DNA of 30,274 bases from an uncultured Bacillota bacterium (lineage in GTDB: Bacteria; Bacillota; Clostridia; Peptostreptococcales; Anaerovoracaceae). The notes below the pieces were generated by a model. It had not been told where the DNA came from. It did no database searches and worked only from the letters and a program-made list of their open reading frames with translations. Numbering within the stretch: the stretch's first letter is position 1; each line of letters begins with the position of its first letter. The translations under genes and the position numbers were made by a program. Positions 22,346-30,219 of the stretch are shown here, in pieces. The stretch lies in the NCBI GenBank assembly GCA_958448635.1, contig CAUDEQ010000018.1, positions 1 to 30,274 on the forward strand, written 5' to 3'.

Positions 22346-24400
22346 ATGGCAGCTAAAAAGATACTGGTAATCGTGGAGTCACCATCCAAAGCCAAAACGA
22401 TAGGCAAATTCCTGGGAGGCCATTACAAGGTTATGGCATCCGTGGGACATGTGCGCGATTTACCAAAGAGCAAGTTGGGAATCGATCTTGAAAACAACTT
22501 TGAACCGCAGTATATATCCATAAGAGGCAAGGGAGAGATCATAAAGGAGCTGAAGAAAGAAGCTAAAAATGCATCAAAGGTCTATCTGGCAACAGACCCG
22601 GACAGAGAGGGAGAAGCCATATCATGGCATCTGGCATTTTTGCTGGGAATAGACATAACAACGCCGTGCAGGATAGTTTTCAATGAAATCACAGAGAAGA
22701 CCATCAAAGCCGCAATAAGAAACCCACGGCCGATAGATGTGGATTTGGTAGATGCCCAGCAGGCAAGGAGAGTTCTTGACAGACTGGTTGGATATCAGAT
22801 AAGTCCTCTCTTATGGAGAAAGGTGAGACGTGGACTGAGTGCGGGAAGAGTACAGTCAGCAGCTCTTAAGATGCTGTGCAACAGGGAAAATGAGATAAAG
22901 AATTTCAAATCCGATGAATTTTGGATTATTACAGCGGAATTCGAAAAGGAAAGAGTTTTTACAGCAAAGCTTACAGATTACAAGGGAAAGAAGATAGTCA
23001 TAGGAAATGAAGATGAAAACAACAACGTACTGGAGCAGCTGAAAAAGGGCAAATATATAGTAAGAACGATAGAGGAAAAGGATCGCTTAAGGAAGACTCC
23101 TCCTCCGTTCACCACCAGCAGTCTGCAGCAGGATGCAGCCAATAAGCTGAATTTTTCAACCAGAAAGACCATGATGGTGGCGCAGCAGCTCTACGAGGGA
23201 ATTGAGATAAAGGGAAGAGGAACCGTAGGTCTCGTTTCATATATCAGAACCGACTCGGTAAGAATATCGGATGAAGCAAGGGAAGCGGCAAGAGAATATA
23301 TCATGGAAAGCATGGGCCAGGAGTATTACGGAGGCACTGTTTATACCAACAAGAAAAAGGATGTTCAGGACGCTCACGAGGCCATCCGACCCAGCTACGC
23401 AGATCTGGAGCCGGACAGCATCAAGGATTCGGTAACAAAGGATCAATATAATCTGTATAAGCTGATATGGAACAGGTTCATAGCCAGCCAGATGACGCCG
23501 GCCAGATACAAGGCTGTAAATGCAGTGATAGATAACGGAGATTATGCTTTTAAGGCAACAGGCTCAAAGATGCTGTTTGACGGCTTCCTGAAGGTATATG
23601 CGGCTTTAAAGGAAGGCGAAGAGGACAGGATACTGCCTGATATAAAAGAAAATGAGGAGCTTAAGGCTTTGAAGGTGGAGGGCGAGCAGAACTTCACACA
23701 GCCGCCGGCAAGATTTACTGAAGCAAGCCTCGTAAAGGAGCTGGAGGAAAAGAACATAGGGCGCCCAAGCACGTATGCTCCTATCGTGGCGACGCTGCAG
23801 GACAGAAATTATATATCGAAGGAAAAAAAGTCGCTTATCCCAACTGAACTGGGATTCATCGTCATAGATATGATGACCAAGTACTTCAAGGAGATCGTTG
23901 ACGTTGGATTTACGGCACAGATGGAAGATAACCTTGACGACATAGAAATAAAAGGAGTAAACTGGAAGGGAGTCGTGGGAGACTTCTACGGAACTCTTAA
24001 GGAAGAGCTTGACGTTGCAGACAGGGAAATTGAAAAGGTCAAATTTGAGGTGGAGCTGACAGGTGAGACGTGCGAGCTCTGCGGCAAGCCTATGGCTGTA
24101 AAACACGGACGCTTCGGCAGCTTTGCTGCATGTACCGGCTATCCTGAGTGCAGAAATACGAAGCCTCTGGTGCAGACCATAGATGTGAAATGCCCTGAAT
24201 GCGGCAAGGATATGGTTGTAAGAAGAAGTAAAAAGGGCAGAGTTTTTTACGGCTGCAGCGGCTATCCTGATTGCAACAAATCATACTGGAACAAGCCGAT
24301 AAACAGGAAGTGCCCTAAGTGCGGCGAGCTTCTTGTGGAAAAGAAAGGGAAAGAAACCAATTACGCATGCGGAAACAGCGAATGCGATTATAAAGAATAA
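22346..24400 (+). CDS. topA: DNA topoisomerase I
   Basis: Type IA topoisomerase of 684 residues that relaxes negative supercoils through a transient 5'-phosphotyrosine. The Toprim domain shows VIVESPSKAKT with Glu11 and TDPDREGE with the metal-binding Asp84 and Asp86. The active-site tyrosine is Tyr299 in LVSYIRTDS. The RPSTYAPI segment is typical. Three C-terminal four-cysteine zinc-ribbon modules follow (CELCGKPM, CPECGKDM and CPKCGELL, each with a downstream CxxYPxC-like or CGNSEC half). The start at 22346 has AGAGAGG upstream and its own promoter inside the end of dprA. dprA-topA order is conserved in Firmicutes. Confidence 0.97.
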   Translation: MAAKKILVIVESPSKAKTIGKFLGGHYKVMASVGHVRDLPKSKLGIDLENNFEPQYISIRGKGEIIKELKKEAKNASKVYLATDPDREGEAISWHLAFLLGIDITTPCRIVFNEITEKTIKAAIRNPRPIDVDLVDAQQARRVLDRLVGYQISPLLWRKVRRGLSAGRVQSAALKMLCNRENEIKNFKSDEFWIITAEFEKERVFTAKLTDYKGKKIVIGNEDENNNVLEQLKKGKYIVRTIEEKDRLRKTPPPFTTSSLQQDAANKLNFSTRKTMMVAQQLYEGIEIKGRGTVGLVSYIRTDSVRISDEAREAAREYIMESMGQEYYGGTVYTNKKKDVQDAHEAIRPSYADLEPDSIKDSVTKDQYNLYKLIWNRFIASQMTPARYKAVNAVIDNGDYAFKATGSKMLFDGFLKVYAALKEGEEDRILPDIKENEELKALKVEGEQNFTQPPARFTEASLVKELEEKNIGRPSTYAPIVATLQDRNYISKEKKSLIPTELGFIVIDMMTKYFKEIVDVGFTAQMEDNLDDIEIKGVNWKGVVGDFYGTLKEELDVADREIEKVKFEVELTGETCELCGKPMAVKHGRFGSFAACTGYPECRNTKPLVQTIDVKCPECGKDMVVRRSKKGRVFYGCSGYPDCNKSYWNKPINRKCPKCGELLVEKKGKETNYACGNSECDYKE

Positions 24401-24442
24401 AATACTGGGATTTAGTTGTAATGAGAAAAAAGGAGGTATAAC

Positions 24443-24982
24443 ATGGTGCAATTTCATGCAACAACAATCGTAGCAGTAAGAAGAAGCAGCGATGATATCT
24501 GTATCGGCGGTGACGGCCAGGTCACTATGGGGGAAACCGCCATCATGAAGAACGGTGCGAAGAAAGTAAAAAAGATATATAAGAATACGGTGGTTACAGG
24601 CTTTGCAGGATCTGTAGCCGATGCGTTTTCACTTACTGAGAAGTTTGAAGCCAAGCTCGACGAGCACGGCGGGAATCTGAAGAGGGCAGCTGTTGCGTTG
24701 GCACAGCTTTGGCGTTCCGATAAGGCCATGAGAAATCTTGAGGCGCTGATGATAGTGGCAGATAAGGAGGATATGCTGGTGTTGTCAGGTACCGGAGAGG
24801 TTATCGAGCCCGATCAGCCGTTTGTGGCCATAGGCTCAGGCGGCAATTATGCATATTCCGCAGCCAATGCCCTGTATAACAATACAGATTTGGGGGCTGA
24901 AGAGATCGTAAGGAAGTCATTGGAGATAGCCGCATCCATATGCGTATATACCAACGACAACATTTCGGTGGAAAAATTATAG
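24443..24982 (+). CDS. hslV: ATP-dependent protease peptidase subunit HslV
   Basis: Proteasome-beta-like peptidase of 179 residues that forms a double hexamer and degrades proteins fed by HslU. The core begins TTIVAVRR, with the Thr nucleophile expected after removal of a six-residue leader, MVQFHA. GDGQVTMGE, KKVKKIYKNTVVTGFAGSVADAF and SGTGEVIEPDQP match the family, and GSGGNYA is present. Unlike Bacillus ClpQ (CodW), residue 2 is not serine, so the threonine route is more likely. The start has AAGGAGG upstream. hslU follows ten bases after the stop, and codY after that, as in Bacillus. Confidence 0.95.
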   Translation: MVQFHATTIVAVRRSSDDICIGGDGQVTMGETAIMKNGAKKVKKIYKNTVVTGFAGSVADAFSLTEKFEAKLDEHGGNLKRAAVALAQLWRSDKAMRNLEALMIVADKEDMLVLSGTGEVIEPDQPFVAIGSGGNYAYSAANALYNNTDLGAEEIVRKSLEIAASICVYTNDNISVEKL

Positions 24983-24992
24983 GAGGTGCAGC

Positions 24993-26432
24993 ATGGCAAA
25001 TAAACTTTATCAGATGACACCTAAAGAAATCGTCCAGGAACTGGATAAATATATAATAGGTCAGGATGAAGCTAAGAAATCCGTGGCCATAGCCTTGAGA
25101 AACAGGTACAGAAGAAGCCTTTTATCGGAAGAAATGAGGGAGGAAATCACCCCTAAGAATATCCTCATGATGGGTCCTACGGGGTGCGGTAAGACAGAAA
25201 TCGCAAGACGTCTCGCCAAGCTTATGGATGCTCCGTTCGTTAAGGTTGAGGCCACCAAGTTCACGGAGGTCGGCTATGTGGGAAGAGATGTTGACTCCAT
25301 GGTAAGAGATCTTGTCGAGGCATCTGTCAGGATAACGAAGCAGGCTATGCTGGAGGAAAAGTATTCCATAGCGGATGAGATCGTTGAGGAAAAGATAATC
25401 GAAGCGATAATTCCGGGGAACAAGAAGGCTGCGCCTGCCGACAATACTAAGAGGGGGCCTTTCGATTTCATCCTCGGCAATGCCGGGTATGTAAGCCAGA
25501 AGGAGCAGTATGAACAGCAGCAACAGCAGCAAACAGATCAGTCAAACGGTATGGATGTGGATCTTGCACGAGAGCAGGTGAGACAGCAGCTTCGCGAGGG
25601 TCTACTCGAGGAACAGTATATTGAAATTCAGGTGACCGACACTCCCAAGAGCAACAACCTCGATATGGGCAATGAAGGTATGAGCATTGCCATAGGCAAT
25701 ATTTTCGGAGACATGGCGCCTAAAAGAAAGAAAAACAAGAAGGTGAAGGTAAAGGATGCCAGAAAGATACTGAGAGAGGAAGAGGCTCAGAATCTCATAG
25801 ATATGGATCAGGTGACGGATGATGCTCTGGAGAATGCGGAGCAGAACGGGATCATATTCATCGACGAGATCGATAAGATTGCATCAGGCTCCAGCTACAG
25901 AAGCGGTGCAGATGTGTCAAGAGAAGGCGTTCAGAGAGATATACTTCCTATCGTGGAAGGCAGCGTAATAAATACCAAGCACGGTCCTGTAAAGACGGAT
26001 CATATACTGTTCATCGGAGCAGGTGCTTTCCATACCGCAAAGCCTACGGATCTCATTCCTGAGCTTCAGGGACGTTTTCCTATTCGCGTTGAGCTGGAAA
26101 ATCTGGATAAGGACACCTTTGTAAAAATACTGACGGTTCCGGAAAATGCCATGCTTAAGCAGCATAAGGCACTTCTGGAAACTGAAGGCGTGGGTATCGA
26201 GTTTACGGATGAAGCCATCGATGAGATTGCTACAATGGCATATCTCATGAACGAGCAGACTGAAAATATTGGAGCAAGAAGACTTCATACCATTCTTGAA
26301 AAGCTTCTTGAGGATATTTCTTTCAACATTCCTGATATGGACGAGGAAAAGATAGTGATAGATCAGGATTACGTAAAGGAAAAGTTTGCGGAGAAGATAC
26401 ATCCTGAGGATATAGACAAATATATTCTGTAA
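24993..26432 (+). CDS. hslU: ATP-dependent protease ATPase subunit HslU
   Basis: Clp/Hsp100-class AAA+ unfoldase of 479 residues, partner of HslV. Walker A is GPTGCGKT at residues 61-68, the substrate-gripping pore loop is GYVGRDV (94-100), and Walker B is IIFIDEIDK. The sensor and C-terminal segments include NIGARRLHTILEKLLEDISF, and the extreme C-terminus DIDKYIL is the tail that docks into HslV. The I-domain (about 110-250) holds a six-glutamine run within a low-complexity stretch, a variable spot in the family. The start uses an AGGAGGTG that begins at the hslV stop. A strong terminator follows, so codY is separate. Confidence 0.96.
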   Translation: MANKLYQMTPKEIVQELDKYIIGQDEAKKSVAIALRNRYRRSLLSEEMREEITPKNILMMGPTGCGKTEIARRLAKLMDAPFVKVEATKFTEVGYVGRDVDSMVRDLVEASVRITKQAMLEEKYSIADEIVEEKIIEAIIPGNKKAAPADNTKRGPFDFILGNAGYVSQKEQYEQQQQQQTDQSNGMDVDLAREQVRQQLREGLLEEQYIEIQVTDTPKSNNLDMGNEGMSIAIGNIFGDMAPKRKKNKKVKVKDARKILREEEAQNLIDMDQVTDDALENAEQNGIIFIDEIDKIASGSSYRSGADVSREGVQRDILPIVEGSVINTKHGPVKTDHILFIGAGAFHTAKPTDLIPELQGRFPIRVELENLDKDTFVKILTVPENAMLKQHKALLETEGVGIEFTDEAIDEIATMAYLMNEQTENIGARRLHTILEKLLEDISFNIPDMDEEKIVIDQDYVKEKFAEKIHPEDIDKYIL

Positions 26433-26488
26433 AAGAAAGGAATACTGCATATAACCGTTTATCTATAAGAAACAAGTATGTGATAATA

Positions 26489-26534
26489 AACTCCATATAT
26501 ACCATGCAATTGTGTGGAATATATGGAGTTTTTT
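26489..26534 (+). terminator. terminator of hslVU
   Basis: AACTCCATATAT (26489-26500) pairs perfectly with ATATATGGAGTT (26519-26530). After one mismatch, CCA/TGG extends the stem inward. TTTTTT follows (26529-26534). It lies 57 bases after the hslU stop. Confidence 0.88.
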
Positions 26535-26552
26535 GAAAAGTCAAAAAAATAG

Positions 26553-26581
26553 TTGTATTGTGGATAAAAACGGTTTATAAT
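26553..26581 (+). promoter_or_regulatory. promoter of codY
   Basis: TTGTAT (26553-26558), 17 bases and a perfect TATAAT (26576-26581). The start near 26588 gives a leader of about 52 bases. A CodY-box-like 15-mer at 26604-26618 lies just downstream. Confidence 0.75.
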
Positions 26582-26603
26582 ATTGTAATACATAGAAGAG
26601 TTC

Positions 26604-26618
26604 AATATATTTAAAATT
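26604..26618. promoter_or_regulatory. possible CodY box (autoregulation)
   Basis: AATATATTTAAAATT matches the CodY consensus AATTTTCWGAAAATT at 11 of 15 positions and lies between the codY promoter and its start. Such matches are common by chance in AT-rich DNA, so this is weak. Confidence 0.25.
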
Positions 26619-26639
26619 ACTTATAAACGAGGTAGAATA

Positions 26640-27416
26640 ATGGGTGATATATTAACAAAAGTAAGAAAGTTGAACTGGTTATTTCAGGAAAGCTCCACCG
26701 GAGCATTTTCATTCGATGAAATGTGCGGCATACTCAGCGATCTCATGGACGCCAACGTGTATGTCGCAAACGTAAGAGGTAAGGTTATAGGTGTCAGCTA
26801 CAAGATCAAATCCGACAGTGCGACCATATCCGATCCGGAGACAAATATAGAGGTTTTTCCGGGAGAATACAATGAAGAGTTCATGAAGGTGAATGAAACG
26901 ACTGCCAATATCACAGGTGAGGATGCACTGAAGATATTCAAGTACGATTACGACACATCGGACAAGCTCCACACCATTATCCCTATCATGGGAGGAGGCA
27001 GAAGATGGGGAACTCTGATTCTGACCAGATATACGCCTGAGTTTTCAGTTGAGGATCTGGTGCTGGGTGAATACGGCGCAACGGTAATAGGAATGGAGAT
27101 ACAGAGAAAGAAATCTGTGGAAGAGGAAGAGGAGGAAAGGCAGATTGCCATGGTACAGATGGCCATAGGCACCCTTTCATATTCGGAAGTGGAGGCTGTG
27201 CAGCAGATCTTCGCAGAGCTGGACGGCAACGAAGGCCTTCTTGTTGCCAGCAAGATAGCTGACAGATCGGGAATCACAAGATCTGTCATCGTAAATGCCC
27301 TTAGAAAGCTCGAAAGCGCCGGTGTGATAGAATCAAGATCGCTTGGAATGAAGGGAACAAGGATCAAGATAATCAACTCCAAGTTCAAGGAAGAACTGGG
27401 CAAGATGGAAATGTAA
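26640..27416 (+). CDS. codY: GTP- and branched-chain-amino-acid-sensing pleiotropic repressor CodY
   Basis: Global nutritional regulator of 258 residues, standard length. It binds isoleucine, leucine or valine and GTP, and represses starvation genes when nutrients are plentiful. The N-terminal GAF domain (about 1-155) begins ILTKVRKLNWLFQESSTGAFSFDEM. A charged linker of glutamates follows (about 160-167), then a winged helix with ASKIADRSGITRSVIVNALRKLESAGV (about 203-229) and SLGMKGTRIKI. The start at 26640 has a GAGGTAG site (26629-26635). It has its own promoter and terminator, downstream of hslVU as in Bacillus. Its presence fixes the host as a Firmicute. Confidence 0.97.
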   Translation: MGDILTKVRKLNWLFQESSTGAFSFDEMCGILSDLMDANVYVANVRGKVIGVSYKIKSDSATISDPETNIEVFPGEYNEEFMKVNETTANITGEDALKIFKYDYDTSDKLHTIIPIMGGGRRWGTLILTRYTPEFSVEDLVLGEYGATVIGMEIQRKKSVEEEEEERQIAMVQMAIGTLSYSEVEAVQQIFAELDGNEGLLVASKIADRSGITRSVIVNALRKLESAGVIESRSLGMKGTRIKIINSKFKEELGKMEM

Positions 27417-27451
27417 AAAGAAAAATGCTTACGATCATATAATGAACCTGG

Positions 27452-27494
27452 AGCTCCTGCTTTGCATATAATGTGAAGCAGGAACTTATTTTTT
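27452..27494 (+). terminator. terminator of codY
   Basis: The stem is built on TCCTGCTT (27455-27462) and AAGCAGGA (27476-27483), extended inward by TGCA/TGTG pairing to a five-base loop and outward by AG/CT around a mismatch. TATTTTTT follows (27487-27494). It starts 36 bases after the codY stop. Confidence 0.87.
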
Positions 27495-27515
27495 GTGTAA
27501 TTCCGGAGGAAGAGC

Positions 27516-28187
27516 ATGGGAAGATACAGGTCGTACAGAAGGAGCGTTTTTGGGAAAGTACTGCTGGTGCTGGCTGCCGGTGCGCTTATCTGCGGCATCG
27601 GTATTCTTGTGTTTACTAAATTTTTCATAGAGCCAAACCTTGAAAGAGTGGCGGGAATGCGTGCCGAGACGGTGGTTTCCAGAACAATAAACAAAGCTCT
27701 GGCAGAGCATTTTTCAGGAGCTGATATGCAGGAACAGCTTTTCACGGTGGGAAAGGATGAAAGCGGCGCTATAAACATGGTTCAGGCGGATTCCATGGAG
27801 ATAAACCGCTTTATGGCAGAGCTTTCCGTCAGGCTCCAGGAAGATTTCAAAAGGATGGAAAAGGAAAGCTACAGCGTTCCGCTGGGGTCTCTGGCAGGAA
27901 GCAAGGTGCTGTCTCAGATAGGGCCGAATGTTGATCTCGCCATAATACCCATGAGCATTTCGTCCATGGATTTCAGGACGGAATTCGAGACGGGAGGCAT
28001 AAATCAGACTAAGTACAAGATATACATAGAGCTGAAGTGCAGGATAAAGGTGCTGGCGCCTTTTTCCTCAAAGCTCATCAACACCGGAAATACCATCCTG
28101 GTGGCGGAGGCAGTAATCCTGGGCGATGTGCCAAACAGCTATGTGGAGGTTCCCAAGGAAGATATTTTAGATGTAATAGATGAGTAA
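27516..28187 (+). CDS. yunB: YunB-type sporulation protein
   Basis: A 223-residue single-pass membrane protein. After a basic N-terminus (GRYRSYRRS) comes one hydrophobic segment, about residues 14-36, so the rest faces outside the cell or the intermembrane space of the forespore. The family pattern is clear: TINKALAEHF, a middle MEINRFMAELSVRLQ, VPLGSLAGSKVLSQIGPNVDLAIIP, FRTEFETGGINQTKYKIYIEL and AEAVILGDVPNSYVEVP. In Bacillus subtilis yunB is made in the mother cell and mutants have a sporulation defect; its mechanism is unknown. The start at 27516 has a strong CCGGAGGAAG. It is the best sign in this window that the host comes from an endospore-forming lineage. Confidence 0.9.
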   Translation: MGRYRSYRRSVFGKVLLVLAAGALICGIGILVFTKFFIEPNLERVAGMRAETVVSRTINKALAEHFSGADMQEQLFTVGKDESGAINMVQADSMEINRFMAELSVRLQEDFKRMEKESYSVPLGSLAGSKVLSQIGPNVDLAIIPMSISSMDFRTEFETGGINQTKYKIYIELKCRIKVLAPFSSKLINTGNTILVAEAVILGDVPNSYVEVPKEDILDVIDE

Positions 28188-28191
28188 AATG

Positions 28192-28200
28192 TGGTAAAAT
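28192..28200 (+). promoter_or_regulatory. extended -10 promoter of hflX
   Basis: TGG-TAAAAT is an extended -10 element (TG at 28192-28193, hexamer 28195-28200). No good -35 box is seen 17 bases upstream, as expected for extended -10 promoters. The hflX ATG is only ten bases after the hexamer, so the transcript would have almost no leader. Confidence 0.55.
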
Positions 28201-28209
28201 GAATTTACT

Positions 28210-29490
28210 ATGATTAGATTTGATGAAAACAACGAGATAATAAGAGAAGAAGAATACAGAGCCATACTGGTGGGCCTGCAGCTTAGAGAGGATATAACTC
28301 ACTCCATGGATGAGCTGGAGGGCCTTGCCGAGGCGGACGGGGTGGAGGTCATAGGAAGAATGATCCAGTCCCTTGAAAAGCCCAACACGGCCACCTTTAT
28401 AGGAAAAGGCAAGGTGGAGGAACTGGCTCAGATGTGTGCCAATACCGACGCTGATACCGTGATATTCAACGACGAGCTGTCAGGCGTGCAGCTGAGAAAT
28501 CTTGAGGATGCTGTAGGGGTAAGGGTAATAGACAGAACCATTTTGATACTCGATATCTTTGCAGACAGGGCAACCTCACGAGAAGGAAAGCTGCAGGTGG
28601 AGCTGGCGCAGCTTCAGTACAGGATGCCGAGGCTTACAGGCTTCGGAAAGTCGCTGTCTCGTCTGGGAGGCGGCATAGGTACCAGAGGCCCCGGAGAAAA
28701 AAAGCTGGAGACCGACAGAAGACATATTGCAGGCAGGATAGACGACATTAAGGCGGAGCTGAAGAAAATCGGGCAAAACAGAGATGTGCAGCGTGCCGGC
28801 AGGGAAAAGAGCAATATACCGGTGGTGGCGCTGATAGGTTATACGAATTCAGGAAAGTCGGCGTTGATGAACAAGCTTCTGGAGATGACGGAGAAGGAGG
28901 AGAAGAGTGTAAAGGAGCAGGATATGCTTTTCGCAACGCTGGATACACAGCACAGGAAAATATCGCTGGAGCCGGGTGCGGATTTTATCCTGATAGATAC
29001 CGTAGGCTTTGTCAGCAAGCTTCCTCACAGCCTTGTGGAGGCTTTTAAATCGACGTTGGACGAGGTAAAGTATGCAGATCTGCTGATACATGTGGTGGAC
29101 GCAGCATATGACGAGAGAGATTTTCAGATCGAGGTCACAGACAACGTGATAAAACAGCTGGGAGCAGGGGCGAAGGAAAAGTTAATGGCGTACAATAAGA
29201 TGGATATCGCTATGGAAAAGCCTCTCGATGTCAGCAGCAGCGATGCAGTATATATTTCGGCTGCAACGGGAGAGAATATGGATCAGCTGATAAAGAAGAT
29301 CAAGGAAAGGATTTTCGCGGCAAGAATACATGCCAGACTTCTCATTCCATATGACAAGGGAAGCATCACCTCGTATCTGTGCGAAAATGCGGAGATTATT
29401 TCCACTGAATATACTGCGGAGGGAACTCTCATAGAGGGATATTTTTCTGCGGAGGACTATGGAAGGTATGAAAGGTATGGAGCTGTATAA
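28210..29490 (+). CDS. hflX: ribosome-associated GTPase HflX
   Basis: Obg-HflX GTPase of 426 residues that binds the large ribosomal subunit, splits stalled ribosomes and rescues them under stress. The N-terminal HflX domain shows AILVGLQL, TATFIGKGKVEEL and VIFNDELSGVQLRNLE. The glycine-rich linker GGGIGTRGPGE is at 153-163. The G domain has G1 GYTNSGKS (210-217), G3 DTVGF, G4 as NKMD, and a C-terminal domain follows. The ATG at 28210 is the first possible start, because an in-frame TAA is at 28195-28197, yet no Shine-Dalgarno precedes it; see the leaderless finding. The 3' end overlaps the next gene. Confidence 0.95.
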   Translation: MIRFDENNEIIREEEYRAILVGLQLREDITHSMDELEGLAEADGVEVIGRMIQSLEKPNTATFIGKGKVEELAQMCANTDADTVIFNDELSGVQLRNLEDAVGVRVIDRTILILDIFADRATSREGKLQVELAQLQYRMPRLTGFGKSLSRLGGGIGTRGPGEKKLETDRRHIAGRIDDIKAELKKIGQNRDVQRAGREKSNIPVVALIGYTNSGKSALMNKLLEMTEKEEKSVKEQDMLFATLDTQHRKISLEPGADFILIDTVGFVSKLPHSLVEAFKSTLDEVKYADLLIHVVDAAYDERDFQIEVTDNVIKQLGAGAKEKLMAYNKMDIAMEKPLDVSSSDAVYISAATGENMDQLIKKIKERIFAARIHARLLIPYDKGSITSYLCENAEIISTEYTAEGTLIEGYFSAEDYGRYERYGAV

Positions 29491-30130
29491 AACGATAAGA
29501 ACATATGCTGAGGCGACAAACATAATTGAAAAATCGAGATTTATAGCCCATGTAAAGCCTGTGGAGGACAGAGATGAGGCTGAGGTTTTTATTGCGGAAA
29601 TAAGGGGCAGATATAAGGACGCAACTCACAACGTGCCGGCAATGGTCATCGGCGACAAGTTCCAGATACAGTGGGCCAGTGATGACGGTGAACCACAGGG
29701 TACATCGGGGGCTCCCATGGTACAAATGCTGGTAAAGGAAGGAATAACCAACGTAGCCATAGTGGTGACGAGATACTTCGGCGGAATAAAACTGGGAACA
29801 GGCGGGCTTGTAAGGGCGTACACAGGAAGCGCCAAGCTGGCTCTCGAAGCCGCAGGCATATGTAGCGTGCGTCAGGTTTGCTCCATGGAGGTGAGAATGG
29901 ATTATACTCATCTGTCAAAGCTGCAGAATCTGGCCTCCGACAGACTGGAAGCTTCTGAGGAGGCGGACAATGTCCCATTGATGATAGGCGATATACAGTA
30001 CACAGACAAGGTGACGCTTACGGTCAATACTCTTCCTGAAAAGGCGGAGGACGTTGTAAAGCTCATTGCCAACATTACATCCGGCTCGGCGGAAGTCTTG
30101 AGTCAAAAATCTATTACGGAAAAGGTGTAA
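29477..30130 (+). CDS. yigZ: YigZ/IMPACT family protein
   Basis: A 217-residue protein of the YigZ/YvyE family. It has an N-terminal Impact domain (KSRFIAHVKPV, then ATHNVPAMVIG, SDDGEPQGTSGAPMVQML and VVTRYFGGIKLGTGGLVRAYT) and a C-terminal DUF1949 ferredoxin-like domain of about 60 residues (YTHLSKLQNLA onward). The eukaryotic relative regulates Gcn2; the bacterial role is unclear, with proposed links to translation or proline peptidase. Three in-frame ATGs occur at 29459, 29468 and 29477. I chose 29477, ten bases after GGAAGG (29461-29466) and closest to family length; 29468 is nearly as good. All overlap the end of hflX, so expression is coupled to it. No terminator is seen before the tRNA. 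Confidence 0.9.
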   Translation: MELYKTIRTYAEATNIIEKSRFIAHVKPVEDRDEAEVFIAEIRGRYKDATHNVPAMVIGDKFQIQWASDDGEPQGTSGAPMVQMLVKEGITNVAIVVTRYFGGIKLGTGGLVRAYTGSAKLALEAAGICSVRQVCSMEVRMDYTHLSKLQNLASDRLEASEEADNVPLMIGDIQYTDKVTLTVNTLPEKAEDVVKLIANITSGSAEVLSQKSITEKV

Positions 30131-30158
30131 ATAAAGCAAAAATAAATTTAAAAAGTAC

Positions 30159-30187
30159 TTGACATAAATGGCTCTCTGCTGTATAGT
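30159..30187 (+). promoter_or_regulatory. promoter of the tRNA gene
   Basis: A perfect TTGACA (30159-30164), 17 bases and TATAGT (30182-30187). The start near 30194 lies 26 bases before the mature 5' end of the tRNA. This is among the strongest promoters in the window, as expected for stable RNA. Confidence 0.9.
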
Positions 30188-30219
30188 TTATAAATGTGTC
30201 GAGAAGATAATTTACATGT

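Noticed and set aside
26948..27778. 276-codon minus-strand frame across codY and yunB
   Set aside because: Runs antisense through the codY helix-turn-helix, its terminator and the yunB start, which are all well supported on the plus strand.
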